Shown here piece by piece: positions 42,844 to 52,262 of a DNA stretch of 64,000 nt. The notes beneath the pieces were generated by a model that worked only from the letters and a program-made list of their open reading frames with translations, ran no database searches and was not told where the DNA came from. The DNA comes from Novosphingopyxis iocasae. GTDB lineage: Bacteria > Pseudomonadota > Alphaproteobacteria > Sphingomonadales > Sphingomonadaceae. Position 1 is the stretch's first letter; each line of letters begins with the position of its first letter. The position numbers were made by a program, and so were the translations under genes. The stretch spans positions 705,001 through 769,000 of the forward strand of contig NZ_CP060495.1 in NCBI RefSeq assembly GCF_014334095.1, given 5' to 3'.

Positions 42844-45234
42844 TCAGCGCTTCTTTTTGCCCTTCCCTTTCGGCTTGGCGCCGCCCTTTCCAACGGACGT
42901 TTTCTTCCGCCCGCTTTGCGGCCGCTTGCTCATGCGCGGCACGCTGGAGGGACGTCCGCGCCGGTCCCGACGCACCGGCTTGCCAGGCGCCCGCCCAGGG
43001 ATTTCCACGTCCGGCACCTCGAACCGAAGCCCGCCCGACACTGGGTTCGCCTCGGCAAGGCGCAGCTTCAATTTCATGCCGCTCTTGTAGACGGTGTCAC
43101 TGTCCTGCCCGGTCAGCGTGCGCGCGGCCTCGTCATAGGCGAAATGCTCCGCGCCCAGAGTGGAAACCGGAACAAGCCCGTCCCCGCCAAGCCCCTCGAC
43201 CATCGCGAAAAAGCCGAAATCGAGCACGCCGGTGATCCGCGCGTCGACGAGTTCGCCGACATGGGACGCCAGATAGGCCGCGACGTAGCGGTCCATGGTA
43301 TCGCGCTCCGCCTCCATCGCGCGCCGCTCGGTGCGGCTGATGACCTCGGCGATATGGCCGAGATCGGAGGCGTCCTTTTCGGTAAGGCCTGTGCCGCGCT
43401 GGATCGAACGGTTGTTCGGCGCCGGCATTTCCAGATCATAGGCATCCACCAATGCGCGGTGGACAAGCAGATCCGCATAGCGCCGGATGGGCGAGGTGAA
43501 GTGCGCGTAGGAGCCGAGTGCCAAGCCAAAGTGGCCGGTCTTCTCCGCACCATAATAAGCCTGCGTCTGCGTGCGCAGGATCTGCTCCATCACCTGCGGC
43601 AGAACTTCGTCATTATCGACGCGCTCGATCAGCCGATTGAATACACCCGGCGTCACCACCTGACCCAGGGCGAACTCCATGTCGAACGTTTTCAGATAAT
43701 CCTTCAGCGCCACCAGCTTTTCGCGCGATGGCGGAAGATGCGCGCGGTACATCACCGGGGATTTTTTCGCCTCCAGCGCCTTGGCCGCCGCGACATTGGC
43801 CGCGATCATATAATCCTCGACAAGGCGGTGGGCATCGAGACGCTCACGCACCGTCACCTCGGCAATGCGCCCCCGATCGTCCAGATGCACCTGCCGTTCG
43901 GGCAGATCGAGATCGAGCGGCGCGCGCTTTTCCCGCGCCTTGAACAGTAGTTTCCAGCAGGCCCAGAGCGATTCCAGAGCCTTCGCCAGATCGCCGTCCG
44001 CTTTCAGCTTGTCGAAGGAACGCTTGTCCTCCTCGGATATCTGCGAGCCGGACGGCCGATCCTTGCCGTCGACGATCGCCTGCGCATCCTCATAAGCGAT
44101 GTTCGCTGCAAGCCGAACCGTGGCGCGTGTGAAGCGGTGGCCGGTAACCTCGCCCTTGCTGTTGATGACGAGGTGGCACGCCATGGCGGCGCGGTCCTCG
44201 CCCGCCTTCAGCGAACATTTGTCCGAGCTCAGCTCGTGCGGCAGCATCGGGACCACACGGTCCGGGAAATAGACGCTGTTGCCCCGCCGCCGCGCCTCGC
44301 GGTCCAGTTCGCCGCCGGGCCGCACATAGAAGGACACATCGGCGATCGCGACGACTGCCTTGAAGCCCCCTTCGTTCGCCGGATCGCCGTCCGGCGCCGC
44401 CCATAGCGCATCGTCATGATCGCGCGCGTCGCGCGGATCGATGGCGAGGATGGGCAGGTGACGAAGATCTTCGCGCCCTTCTGCCGCCACCGGCAGTTCG
44501 GCAACGCGCTGCGCCTCTTCGATCGCGGCGTCCGGAAACACATTGGGAATGCCGTATTTGGCGATCGCGATCAGGCTGAAGCTTTTGGGCGCGAACGGAT
44601 CGCCCAGCACCTCGATCACCCGCGCGGTGATGCGGTTGCCGCGCCCACCTTTCTCCGCGACCACCAGCTGGCCGGGCTCGGCATTGCCGAGATCGGAGAT
44701 CGGCGTATCGCGGCGCGCCTTCTTGTCCGTGCTGCGCAGCATGAAGCGCTCGCCGTCCTTCTCGACCACGCCCAATAGCTGTTCACTACCGCGCGCCAAT
44801 TTCTTCATGACATGCGCGATATGGCCGTTTCCGCGCGCCTCGGTACGCGCCAAAACGCGGTCGCCCACGCCCAGCGCGCCGTTACGGCCACGCTCGATAA
44901 TGCGCAGTTTCGGTGCGGGAACACCGTCCGCCTCCCAGCTTTCGGGCACGCCGATCGGCTGATTGCCGTCGACATCGGTAACACGCAGCACGGTCACCTT
45001 GGGTAGCCCGCCCATTTTGTGGAAGGCGCGGCCGGGTGCCATCGCCACCAGCCCTTCGTCGGTCATATCCTTCAGCAGCGTCTTCAACGCGATCTTGTCC
45101 TGACCGCTGAGACCGAACGCCTTGACGATCTCCCGCTTGCCCGCAGGTGTGTCGCTGCTCTCGATAAATTCGAGGATCTGCTCGCGGCTGGGAAGGCCCG
45201 CGCGCTTCGATGTCTTTTTTCTGGAGTTGGCCAA
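42844..45234 (-). CDS. rnr: Ribonuclease R
   Basis: A 796-residue processive 3'-5' exoribonuclease of the RNB family that degrades structured RNA. It has an N-terminal winged helix (about 13-70), cold-shock domains (about 75-240), the RNB catalytic domain with the metal-binding aspartates in IDPRDARDHDD (Asp266, Asp272, Asp274, Asp275), an S1 domain (about 640-725) and a Lys/Arg-rich C-terminal tail. The length is normal. It lies 10 bp from the end of phaR on the same strand. Confidence 0.95.
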   Translation of the reverse strand: MANSRKKTSKRAGLPSREQILEFIESSDTPAGKREIVKAFGLSGQDKIALKTLLKDMTDEGLVAMAPGRAFHKMGGLPKVTVLRVTDVDGNQPIGVPESWEADGVPAPKLRIIERGRNGALGVGDRVLARTEARGNGHIAHVMKKLARGSEQLLGVVEKDGERFMLRSTDKKARRDTPISDLGNAEPGQLVVAEKGGRGNRITARVIEVLGDPFAPKSFSLIAIAKYGIPNVFPDAAIEEAQRVAELPVAAEGREDLRHLPILAIDPRDARDHDDALWAAPDGDPANEGGFKAVVAIADVSFYVRPGGELDREARRRGNSVYFPDRVVPMLPHELSSDKCSLKAGEDRAAMACHLVINSKGEVTGHRFTRATVRLAANIAYEDAQAIVDGKDRPSGSQISEEDKRSFDKLKADGDLAKALESLWACWKLLFKAREKRAPLDLDLPERQVHLDDRGRIAEVTVRERLDAHRLVEDYMIAANVAAAKALEAKKSPVMYRAHLPPSREKLVALKDYLKTFDMEFALGQVVTPGVFNRLIERVDNDEVLPQVMEQILRTQTQAYYGAEKTGHFGLALGSYAHFTSPIRRYADLLVHRALVDAYDLEMPAPNNRSIQRGTGLTEKDASDLGHIAEVISRTERRAMEAERDTMDRYVAAYLASHVGELVDARITGVLDFGFFAMVEGLGGDGLVPVSTLGAEHFAYDEAARTLTGQDSDTVYKSGMKLKLRLAEANPVSGGLRFEVPDVEIPGRAPGKPVRRDRRGRPSSVPRMSKRPQSGRKKTSVGKGGAKPKGKGKKKR

Positions 45235-45244
45235 GGCGGTGCGA

Positions 45245-45796
45245 TCAATCCTCGGGCGAAAGCCGGTCGAGCTTGGCTTGAAGTTCAGCCACCTGCCGCT
45301 TCAGCTCATCCATCTCGCCGCGGCTGCTCTCCCCCGTCGGCGCCGCAGCGCCCGGTGCAGGCACAAACACATCGCGCGCGGCCTTCATCATCTGCAGGTT
45401 CTTGCGGGCGATCTCACCGAACGGCCCCTTAGCCACCGCACTCTCCAGCGCATCGTCGAGCTGGCGCTGGTTCTCGCGGAACTGGCGCATGGAATTTTCC
45501 AGATAATCCGGGATCATCCCCTGCATGGAGCCGCCATAGAAGGAGATGATCTCCTTCAGAAAATTGGTCGGCAAAAGCCCCTGCCCGCTGCTCTCCTCCT
45601 CCATGATAATCTGGGTGAGCACGGTATGCGTGATATCGTCCCCAGACTTTGCGTCGATCACCACAAACTCCACGTCCCGCCGGATCAGATCGGCAAGATG
45701 ATCAAGCGTGATATATTTGGAGCTGGACGTGTCATATAGCCGCCGATTGGCGTACTTTTTGATGGTGATTGGGCCATCGGAATTTTTGAGAGCCAT
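45245..45796 (-). CDS. phaR: Polyhydroxyalkanoate synthesis repressor PhaR
   Basis: A 183-residue regulator. The N-terminal PHB_acc_N domain (ITIKKYANRRLYDTSSSKYI) and the following PHB_acc segment (FLKEIISFYGGSMQGMIPDYLE) identify PhaR. The C-terminus ends in a coiled coil (ELKRQVAELQAKLD). PhaR represses phasin and PHA synthesis genes and is released by binding nascent granules. No PHA synthase or phasin is in the window. The gene precedes rnr closely on the minus strand. Confidence 0.93.
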   Translation of the reverse strand: MALKNSDGPITIKKYANRRLYDTSSSKYITLDHLADLIRRDVEFVVIDAKSGDDITHTVLTQIIMEEESSGQGLLPTNFLKEIISFYGGSMQGMIPDYLENSMRQFRENQRQLDDALESAVAKGPFGEIARKNLQMMKAARDVFVPAPGAAAPTGESSRGEMDELKRQVAELQAKLDRLSPED

Positions 45797-45978
45797 CGCG
45801 AACGCTCCTTAAACTGAAACCCAAACCTAACACCAGATCGTCATGCACTGCAACAAACGTTGGCGCATCTGGGCTACGAGAGATATTCCCAGTTTGTGGC
45901 GGTCGCATAGACCGCACGTCGGGACGGCTCCAGATCGACCACCCCAAGTAGCGAAAGTATACAAGGCATCATAGAAAT

Positions 45979-47067
45979 ATGGATCGTGAGCAATCAACCA
46001 AGCAAAAGCCTAATACTAGCGTTAACGAATTCTCTCCACCTCTCCGACTGAATATCGATCTCGGTGCTATCGAACATAATTGGCAGATGCTTTCCGGCCT
46101 GTGCGGCACGTCACAAACTGGAGCGGCAGTTAAAGCCGATGCGTACGGGCTAGGTTCGAACCAGGTATCGAGCCGATTATATCGTGCAGGCTGCCGAGAT
46201 TTCTTCGTTGCACACTGGGCGGAAGCGCTGGAGCTCAGGGGCACCGTTCCCGCGGAGCAAATTTCCGTCTTGAACGGTGTTCAGCAGCAAGACGTGCTTT
46301 TTGCACAGCAGCTTGGTGCGAAGCCGGTCCTAAACAGCCTTCAACAGGCAAAACTTTGGAAAGAGAGCGGCGGCGGCGTGTGCGATTTGATGATCGACAC
46401 CGGAATGAACCGGCTGGGTATTGAGGCCCATGATATCGAAACCATTCGTTCTTTCGGCCTTCAGATCGATGTAGTCATGAGCCATTTGGCCTCTGCTGAC
46501 GAGCGCTCTCAACAGAATGACGTCCAACTTTCCAATTTTCTCGAGTTTTCGAGTTCTTTTCCCACCTCTCGAAAAAGCTTGGCCAATAGTGCTGCCATCG
46601 CGCTTGGAAGCAGATTTCAATTTGATCTGACCCGTCCTGGCATTGCCCTGTACGGAGGAACTCCCCGCGCTGAGCTTGTCTCTGCCATTCGCAACGTGGT
46701 GTTCCCCCAAGCCAGGGTTTGCCAGATCAGAACATTGGCTGCAGGGGACCGCGTTGGTTACAATGCGACATTCACCGCTTCACAGCCCATGAGTGCAGCG
46801 ATCGTCGAGATCGGCTACGCTGACGGATACCCCCGATCATTGTCGAATTCCGGCAAGTTTCAGATGGCTGGTGAGCCCCTGACGGTCATCGGACGCGTGT
46901 CCATGGACCTCACGATCGTCCAGCTTCCCGAAAATCACACTCTTCGAGAAGGCGATTATCTCGATGTTTGCTTCGAGCTTGAAACGATCAGCGAACTATC
47001 GGGTCGCTCCCCATACGAGATTCTCACATCGCTCGGGAGGCGTTTTCAAAGAGTCTACAAAACGTAA
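45979..47067 (+). CDS. alr: Alanine racemase
   Basis: A 362-residue PLP-dependent fold-type III racemase that supplies D-alanine for peptidoglycan. The PLP lysine is Lys52 (AAVKADAYGLG) and the opposing catalytic tyrosine is Tyr261 (RVGYNATF). DTGMNRLG and RVSMDLTIV are also family marks. The codon use is visibly less GC-biased than that of its neighbours, and the N-terminal 20 residues are polar and not conserved in the family. It is monocistronic, with a strong terminator straight after the stop. The usual partner (DadA, or a replicative helicase as in other sphingomonads) is not present. Confidence 0.92.
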   Translation: MDREQSTKQKPNTSVNEFSPPLRLNIDLGAIEHNWQMLSGLCGTSQTGAAVKADAYGLGSNQVSSRLYRAGCRDFFVAHWAEALELRGTVPAEQISVLNGVQQQDVLFAQQLGAKPVLNSLQQAKLWKESGGGVCDLMIDTGMNRLGIEAHDIETIRSFGLQIDVVMSHLASADERSQQNDVQLSNFLEFSSSFPTSRKSLANSAAIALGSRFQFDLTRPGIALYGGTPRAELVSAIRNVVFPQARVCQIRTLAAGDRVGYNATFTASQPMSAAIVEIGYADGYPRSLSNSGKFQMAGEPLTVIGRVSMDLTIVQLPENHTLREGDYLDVCFELETISELSGRSPYEILTSLGRRFQRVYKT

Positions 47068-47096
47068 AAAAAGGGCGGCTAGAAGCCGCCCTTTTC
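47066..47096. terminator. Bidirectional rho-independent terminator
   Basis: GGGCGGCT (47073-47080) and AGCCGCCC (47084-47091) form a perfect eight-pair stem with a three-base loop. TTTT follows on the plus strand and a run of A precedes on the other side, so it can end both alr and the convergent TonB-dependent receptor gene. Confidence 0.92.
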
Positions 47097-47113
47097 CTTT
47101 TTAAACCATTAGA

Positions 47114-50100
47114 TCAGAGCTTGAACCGGGCACCCGCGTAGAGGAAGCGCCCGATATTGTCATACTGCCCGCTACCACTACCCGTGCCATCGAGGCCGAG
47201 CGGCGGCAGAGTGTCGAGCAAGTTGTCCACGCCCATGTAGAAGCCATAGGTATCGTCAACTTCCAGATCGAGACGGATATTGTGGTAAAACGTCTCAGGA
47301 TACTGGCTCGGATAGGAGTAATCCGGATTCTCGGGAGGACGACCCTGCAGCGAATTGAACGTTTCGTACGAGGCTACGTACTGCTCGCCAATGTAACGCA
47401 TATTGTACGTCAGACGCGGCATGCCGAAATCGAGTCCGAGAATAAGGTTCCCGGCGAATTCCGGATCACCCAGCTCGAGGAGCTGCTGATTGATGAAGTT
47501 CGGATCATCAATGTCGGTGAAATTGTCGCGATTGATGACATAGGACAGCAAGCCGCGAGCACTGATGGCGACACCACCCAAGTCACGGTTGTAGTTCAGA
47601 TCAAAATCGATGCCCGACGTCTTCTGCTTGGCGAAGTTGAACGGTCCCGAGATGAACGAACGATCGCTGGGAGCGAGCGTATAGTTTACGGTTTGACCGC
47701 CGAGCTGACGATCAGACTGACCCTGGAACGTACCATCCGCACGACGGAAAATCGATGCACAATACTGGTTATTAATACCGCTAGCATTGTCGTAGCACTG
47801 ATTAATGATTGTCTGCGCGCCGAGCGAGAAAATCACGTTATCAATCTTGATATTATAATAATCCACCGAAAGTGACAGGCCGGGAACGGCATCTGGCACG
47901 AACACGAAGCCGGCCGTGAAGCTGTCAGAAACTTCCGCGTCAAGATTGGGGTTGCTGCCGCTCAGTCCGCGAACACCCGAAGCGGGAATGTTCGTGAACG
48001 GAACAACCGATCCATTCGGAAGAGTGACCGTGGTCGGTACTCCATCCGCGGCGCAGTTTGCCACGCGGTTGGGATTATCATTGATGAAGCGCGAGTCACA
48101 CGGATCTTGCAGACCGTTAAGGAAGGTCTGGCTGGGTGCCGACAGCAAATCGTCTTGCGTCGGAGCACGCACCGAACGTGCATAACTACCACGCAAACGC
48201 AGACCACGGAACGGCGAATAGATGACACCAGCATTGTAGGTCTCAACCGTTCCAACCGTACCGAGGTTGTAGTCGGAAATTCGGAACGCACCCTCAAGCG
48301 TCAGCTCACGAGCAAACGGCATGTCTGCGAGAATGGGAACGCGAACTTCGCCGTAAGCTTCGTACACTTCGAGGTCGGCGGGATCGAAGATCGGAATTGC
48401 GTTGAGGAAGGTCGCGCCGCTGCGGGTAACTTCATCGTAAGCCGCATAAGCGGTTTCTTTACGATATTCACCGCCAATAGCGAAGCCGATCGGGCCGCCG
48501 GGAAGTTCGAACAGCTGCGAAAGATCGCCGCTCACATAACCGGTTACCTGATATTGCTCGGCATTTTGCTCACGCGTGGACGTGTACCCGAAATAATCGA
48601 GTGCTGCCTGCGAGGGCGCTCCAAAGCCGAAAAGATTGACCGGCACACAGCCTGGATCATCATTGGCTGCAGAAGCATCAAGATTGATGGCACAGACGAT
48701 GTTACCCTGCGCGTCGCGCACGGCATTTCTGGCGTTAGCGAACTTCTGGCTGATGATGTTACCTTCCGTTTTATAGAAGGTGTCCAGACGGCCGTAGTTG
48801 AACGCAACCTCATAATTCCAGTCATCATTAAAGGTGCCGTTCACACCCGTAACGACGCGGTAAATCTCGCGCTTGTGCTTCTCGCCGCGGCCACCGAAAT
48901 CGATGTTGAAGCGGAAAGCGCTAAAGCTGGTGGCCCCTGGTGCCAGCGATTGCTGAAGCACCGTGCGCGCCTGGTTGCTCAAGAACGGGTTGTTGATCGA
49001 GAAGGTGTTGAAATGGAAGGTCGGCTGACCTTCCTGAAGCGCATCGACCCGAACATATTTCGCTTCGACGAACGGTCGGAACGCCGGCGAAAATTCATAA
49101 TGAGCGAGAACGTTGACGATCTTACGCTCAACCTGCGGATTGAGCATACCGGTCAGCAGAAGCGTTGATCCAAGTCCGCCGATTGAGTTGGACGAGCCAA
49201 CATTCCGGAAGTCGGTGGTGACAGGATTACGGATCAGCGAGCCGCCCGGAAGGAACACGAAAGTGGCACCGACGGGATTTCCGTTTACGTCCGTTCCGCC
49301 AGTACAGTTGAAGCTCTGACGAGCCCCAGAACCGGGCGGGCAAAACGACGTGTACAGACCACCTTCCGAGACGTTGTTATTCCGTACGCCGGTCACAAAA
49401 ACCCGGTCCGGCACGCCGTTGCCGGAAGCCGGCTCGCCGATGGTGTTCTCAACGAGCTGAAACTGGCGACGGCCGGTGAACGCACCGGTCAGTTCGTTAC
49501 GATCGGTGTTATAAAGTACGTCAGTGTAGCTATATTCACCGGCGATAGCGATGTTACCGCGACCGTCTGCGAAATTCTTGCCGGCGATGAGCGAAGCTGC
49601 GTAAGTACCGCGGCCACCGTAATCGGCCGCACCACCCTGCACACGACCTTCGATGCCGTCGTAGTCCTGCTTCAGGACGAAGTTCACGACGCCTGCGACA
49701 GCATCGGCACCGTAAACAGCGCTGTTACCACCGGTCGAAATGTCGATACGCTCAACGAGCGCACTCGGAATGGTGTTAATGTCAACGCTGGTAGGAACAC
49801 CAGGCTGCGAAGTAATGTGACGGCGACCGTTTACCAGCACCAGGGTGCGGTTCGTGCCGAGGCCGCGAAGATCGATAAGATTTAGACCGACCGTGCCGAT
49901 GAAACGAGTGGAGTTCTGCTGGCTGAAGGTCGAACGCAGCGAAGGCAGATCGTTCAGCGCGTCACCAAGATTGACCTCGCCAGTGGACTGCACATCCGCC
50001 AGTGACAAAGAAGTGATCGGATTGGCGCTATCCAGGTTCGGGCGCACGATACGCGTACCCGTAACAACAATAGCTTCCACGGGACCGGCGCCGTTGCTTT

Positions 50101-50242
50101 CCCCAGCGGGCGTTACCGTCGTCTCATCCGTTTCGACTGCAAGATCATCATCCTGAGTCTGTGCAAATGCCGGCGAGGCAAGCAATCCAACGCTCAGTAC
50201 GAGCGGAGCCGCACCAAGCTTAAACACGGACTTCATACGCAT
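47114..50242 (-). CDS. TonB-dependent outer-membrane receptor
   Basis: A 1042-residue receptor with a Sec signal peptide (cleavage after PAFAQ, about residue 28). A plug domain (about 55-185) includes VVTGTRIVRPNLDSANPITSL, followed by NPIT and GADAVAGVVNFVLK segments. A large beta-barrel extends to a C-terminal strand ending in Phe-Lys-Leu. The size is that of the sphingomonad TonB receptors with long extracellular loops; four cysteine pairs lie in the predicted loops. It imports a substrate across the outer membrane using TonB energy. The substrate is unknown, and the divergent neighbours do not reveal it. AGAGG precedes the ATG. The nearest transporter is the MFS gene upstream. Confidence 0.92.
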   Translation of the reverse strand: MRMKSVFKLGAAPLVLSVGLLASPAFAQTQDDDLAVETDETTVTPAGESNGAGPVEAIVVTGTRIVRPNLDSANPITSLSLADVQSTGEVNLGDALNDLPSLRSTFSQQNSTRFIGTVGLNLIDLRGLGTNRTLVLVNGRRHITSQPGVPTSVDINTIPSALVERIDISTGGNSAVYGADAVAGVVNFVLKQDYDGIEGRVQGGAADYGGRGTYAASLIAGKNFADGRGNIAIAGEYSYTDVLYNTDRNELTGAFTGRRQFQLVENTIGEPASGNGVPDRVFVTGVRNNNVSEGGLYTSFCPPGSGARQSFNCTGGTDVNGNPVGATFVFLPGGSLIRNPVTTDFRNVGSSNSIGGLGSTLLLTGMLNPQVERKIVNVLAHYEFSPAFRPFVEAKYVRVDALQEGQPTFHFNTFSINNPFLSNQARTVLQQSLAPGATSFSAFRFNIDFGGRGEKHKREIYRVVTGVNGTFNDDWNYEVAFNYGRLDTFYKTEGNIISQKFANARNAVRDAQGNIVCAINLDASAANDDPGCVPVNLFGFGAPSQAALDYFGYTSTREQNAEQYQVTGYVSGDLSQLFELPGGPIGFAIGGEYRKETAYAAYDEVTRSGATFLNAIPIFDPADLEVYEAYGEVRVPILADMPFARELTLEGAFRISDYNLGTVGTVETYNAGVIYSPFRGLRLRGSYARSVRAPTQDDLLSAPSQTFLNGLQDPCDSRFINDNPNRVANCAADGVPTTVTLPNGSVVPFTNIPASGVRGLSGSNPNLDAEVSDSFTAGFVFVPDAVPGLSLSVDYYNIKIDNVIFSLGAQTIINQCYDNASGINNQYCASIFRRADGTFQGQSDRQLGGQTVNYTLAPSDRSFISGPFNFAKQKTSGIDFDLNYNRDLGGVAISARGLLSYVINRDNFTDIDDPNFINQQLLELGDPEFAGNLILGLDFGMPRLTYNMRYIGEQYVASYETFNSLQGRPPENPDYSYPSQYPETFYHNIRLDLEVDDTYGFYMGVDNLLDTLPPLGLDGTGSGSGQYDNIGRFLYAGARFKL

Positions 50243-50414
50243 TTAATTTTCCTCTCTGAGACCCAAATTATCTCTAAACCCGATGAGCGCGGGAATTCTG
50301 AACCCAGCGTTCACCAATGGTTCACCCCTGGAGGTGCGCGGTTTCGGTGTAAAGCGTATAGCGCCCGCTTTGAGAAAATTGGCGCATCGTCGCGACAAAA
50401 ATACAACGCTTCTT

Positions 50415-50451
50415 AAAAGCTGGCCAGCGAACGGCGCTGAAGCCGTCGCTA
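50415..50451 (-). terminator. Possible terminator after the MFS gene
   Basis: On the minus strand, directly after the stop, AGCGACGGC and GCCGTTCGCT form a stem with one bulged base around a six-base loop, followed by GGCCAGCTTTT. The T run is short and separated from the stem. Confidence 0.4.
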
Positions 50452-50452
50452 G

Positions 50453-52075
50453 TCAGGCTTTCCGCTCGGCTGACCAATCGGGTTGTTCATTCGGCAGTCC
50501 GAAGAGCGTCACGAGGAACGCCATCAGCACCACAGCCCAGGTGTACCACAATCCGGAATAGGGATCGCCTGTCGTCGCGATAATGGCTGCGGCGATCAGT
50601 GGCAGGAAACCGCCGAAATAGCCGGTGCCGAAATGATAGGGGATCGACATCGAACTGTAGCGGATTTTCGGCGGAAACATTTCGCTTAGCAGGGCTGCCA
50701 TCGGACCATAAGTCGCGCCGGACAGACCGCCCAGCAGCACGAGCATCAGGATGATGACAACGATCGCCAACGGTTCCGGTACAACCGGCTCGAAATTATA
50801 GCCCGCACCGGCCAGTCCGGCATCGATGCTGGCCTTGTCGAACGACACGATCTGCTCACCGCCGATGGCGAGCGACAAAGTTTCGGCGGGCTGGATCGTA
50901 TATTCCACGCCGCGGGCCGATAGGTCTGCCAGCAACTGGCCGCATGGGCTGGCCTGCTCTGACGCGAACGCATTATAGTCGCAGGCCGGGCCGCTCACCA
51001 CGATCGGTGCTCGGTCGAAACTGTCGCTTAGCTGCGGGTTGGCGACAGCGCCGATACCCCAGAAGATGGGGAACAGCAGGATGAGCGTCAGTCCGAAGCC
51101 CCAAACGATGGGTTTCTTGCGTCCGATCCGGTCCGACAGGCGCCCAAATAGAAGGAACCAGAAGAGGCCAAGGGTCGCGCCGACACCGACAATGATTTCA
51201 GCTGCCGTACCCTCGATCCGCATCGGACCTTTCAGGAAGCTCAGGCTGGAGAAATAGGCGGTGTACCAGATGACGGTAAGCCCTGCGGACAGCCCGAACA
51301 GCGCCACGAATATGCGGCGCTTGTTGCCGGGATAAGTGAAGCTTTCGACGAAGGGATTGCCGGACAGTTCGTTGGAGGCCTTCATTTTTTTAAAGACCGG
51401 GCTTTCGGACAGTTTAAGCCGCATCCACAACGAAATTGCCAACAGGAGCAGCGAGAGGATGAAAGGAACGCGCCAGCCCCAAGCGTCCCATATTTCCGCT
51501 GGCATGGCCGCCTTTACGCCCAGCACCACGATCAGGCTGAGAATGAAGCCGCCCGGCACGCTGGCCTGGATGAAGCTGGTGTAGAAGCCGCGCCGTTCGG
51601 GCGGGGCGTGTTCGGCAACATAAACCGCCGCGCCGCCATATTCGCCGCCCAGCGCCAGGCCTTGCGCGATGCGCATCAGGATGATCAGGATCGGCGCGGC
51701 ATAGCCGATGGTGCCTGCGGACGGGATCAGGCCGACGCCCGCAGTGGCCAGACCCATGACGGTGATGGTGACAAGGAAAGTGGCCTTGCGTCCCACCCGG
51801 TCCCCGAGAAAGCCGAACAGAATGGCGCCGAGCGGGCGAAAGCCGAACCCGACGGCAAAGCCCGCCCAGGCGAGCAGCGTTTGCAACGTCTCATTGCCGC
51901 TTGGGAAGAACACGCGGCCGATGATGCCACTGGCCGCGAGCGTGCCGTAGATGAAGAAATCATACCACTCGAAAATGGTACCCGCCGAGGACGCACCGAT
52001 GACCAGGCGGATGGTTTTCGGATCGGCTTCTGCGGGGGTGCCGGATCCCGCAGCTTCTTCTGCAACGCTCGACAT
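50453..52075 (-). CDS. MFS transporter (MHS family) with an extra soluble loop
   Basis: A 540-residue carrier with twelve predicted membrane segments. The MHS signs are ASSAGTIFEWYDFFIYG, FGFRPLGAILFGFLGDR and GEYGGAA. Most MHS transporters have about 430-450 residues; the extra length is mainly a polar insertion at about residues 345-433, between two helices in the C-terminal half, with two cysteines (Cys365, Cys378) that could form a disulfide. The topology places the insertion outside the membrane. The substrate is unknown. The ATG at 52075 is preferred over a TTG three codons earlier. It follows the pccA gene on the same strand but with its own upstream gap. Confidence 0.85.
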   Translation of the reverse strand: MSSVAEEAAGSGTPAEADPKTIRLVIGASSAGTIFEWYDFFIYGTLAASGIIGRVFFPSGNETLQTLLAWAGFAVGFGFRPLGAILFGFLGDRVGRKATFLVTITVMGLATAGVGLIPSAGTIGYAAPILIILMRIAQGLALGGEYGGAAVYVAEHAPPERRGFYTSFIQASVPGGFILSLIVVLGVKAAMPAEIWDAWGWRVPFILSLLLLAISLWMRLKLSESPVFKKMKASNELSGNPFVESFTYPGNKRRIFVALFGLSAGLTVIWYTAYFSSLSFLKGPMRIEGTAAEIIVGVGATLGLFWFLLFGRLSDRIGRKKPIVWGFGLTLILLFPIFWGIGAVANPQLSDSFDRAPIVVSGPACDYNAFASEQASPCGQLLADLSARGVEYTIQPAETLSLAIGGEQIVSFDKASIDAGLAGAGYNFEPVVPEPLAIVVIILMLVLLGGLSGATYGPMAALLSEMFPPKIRYSSMSIPYHFGTGYFGGFLPLIAAAIIATTGDPYSGLWYTWAVVLMAFLVTLFGLPNEQPDWSAERKA

Positions 52076-52262
52076 CGCTCTCAAATCCCCTCACCCGTTC
52101 GCCCCGCGCCCGCCCCAAGCAATTGCTGTGAGTAGGCAGTCGACAAAGGCTGTTTTCGCTCCGCCGCCATTAGAGCGGAAAAGCGGGCTTCGACAAGCAT
52201 GGCCAAGCGTGATCGACGTACTCAGCCGGAACGGTCGCGGGCGCCAGCAATCGGGGCGAAGT

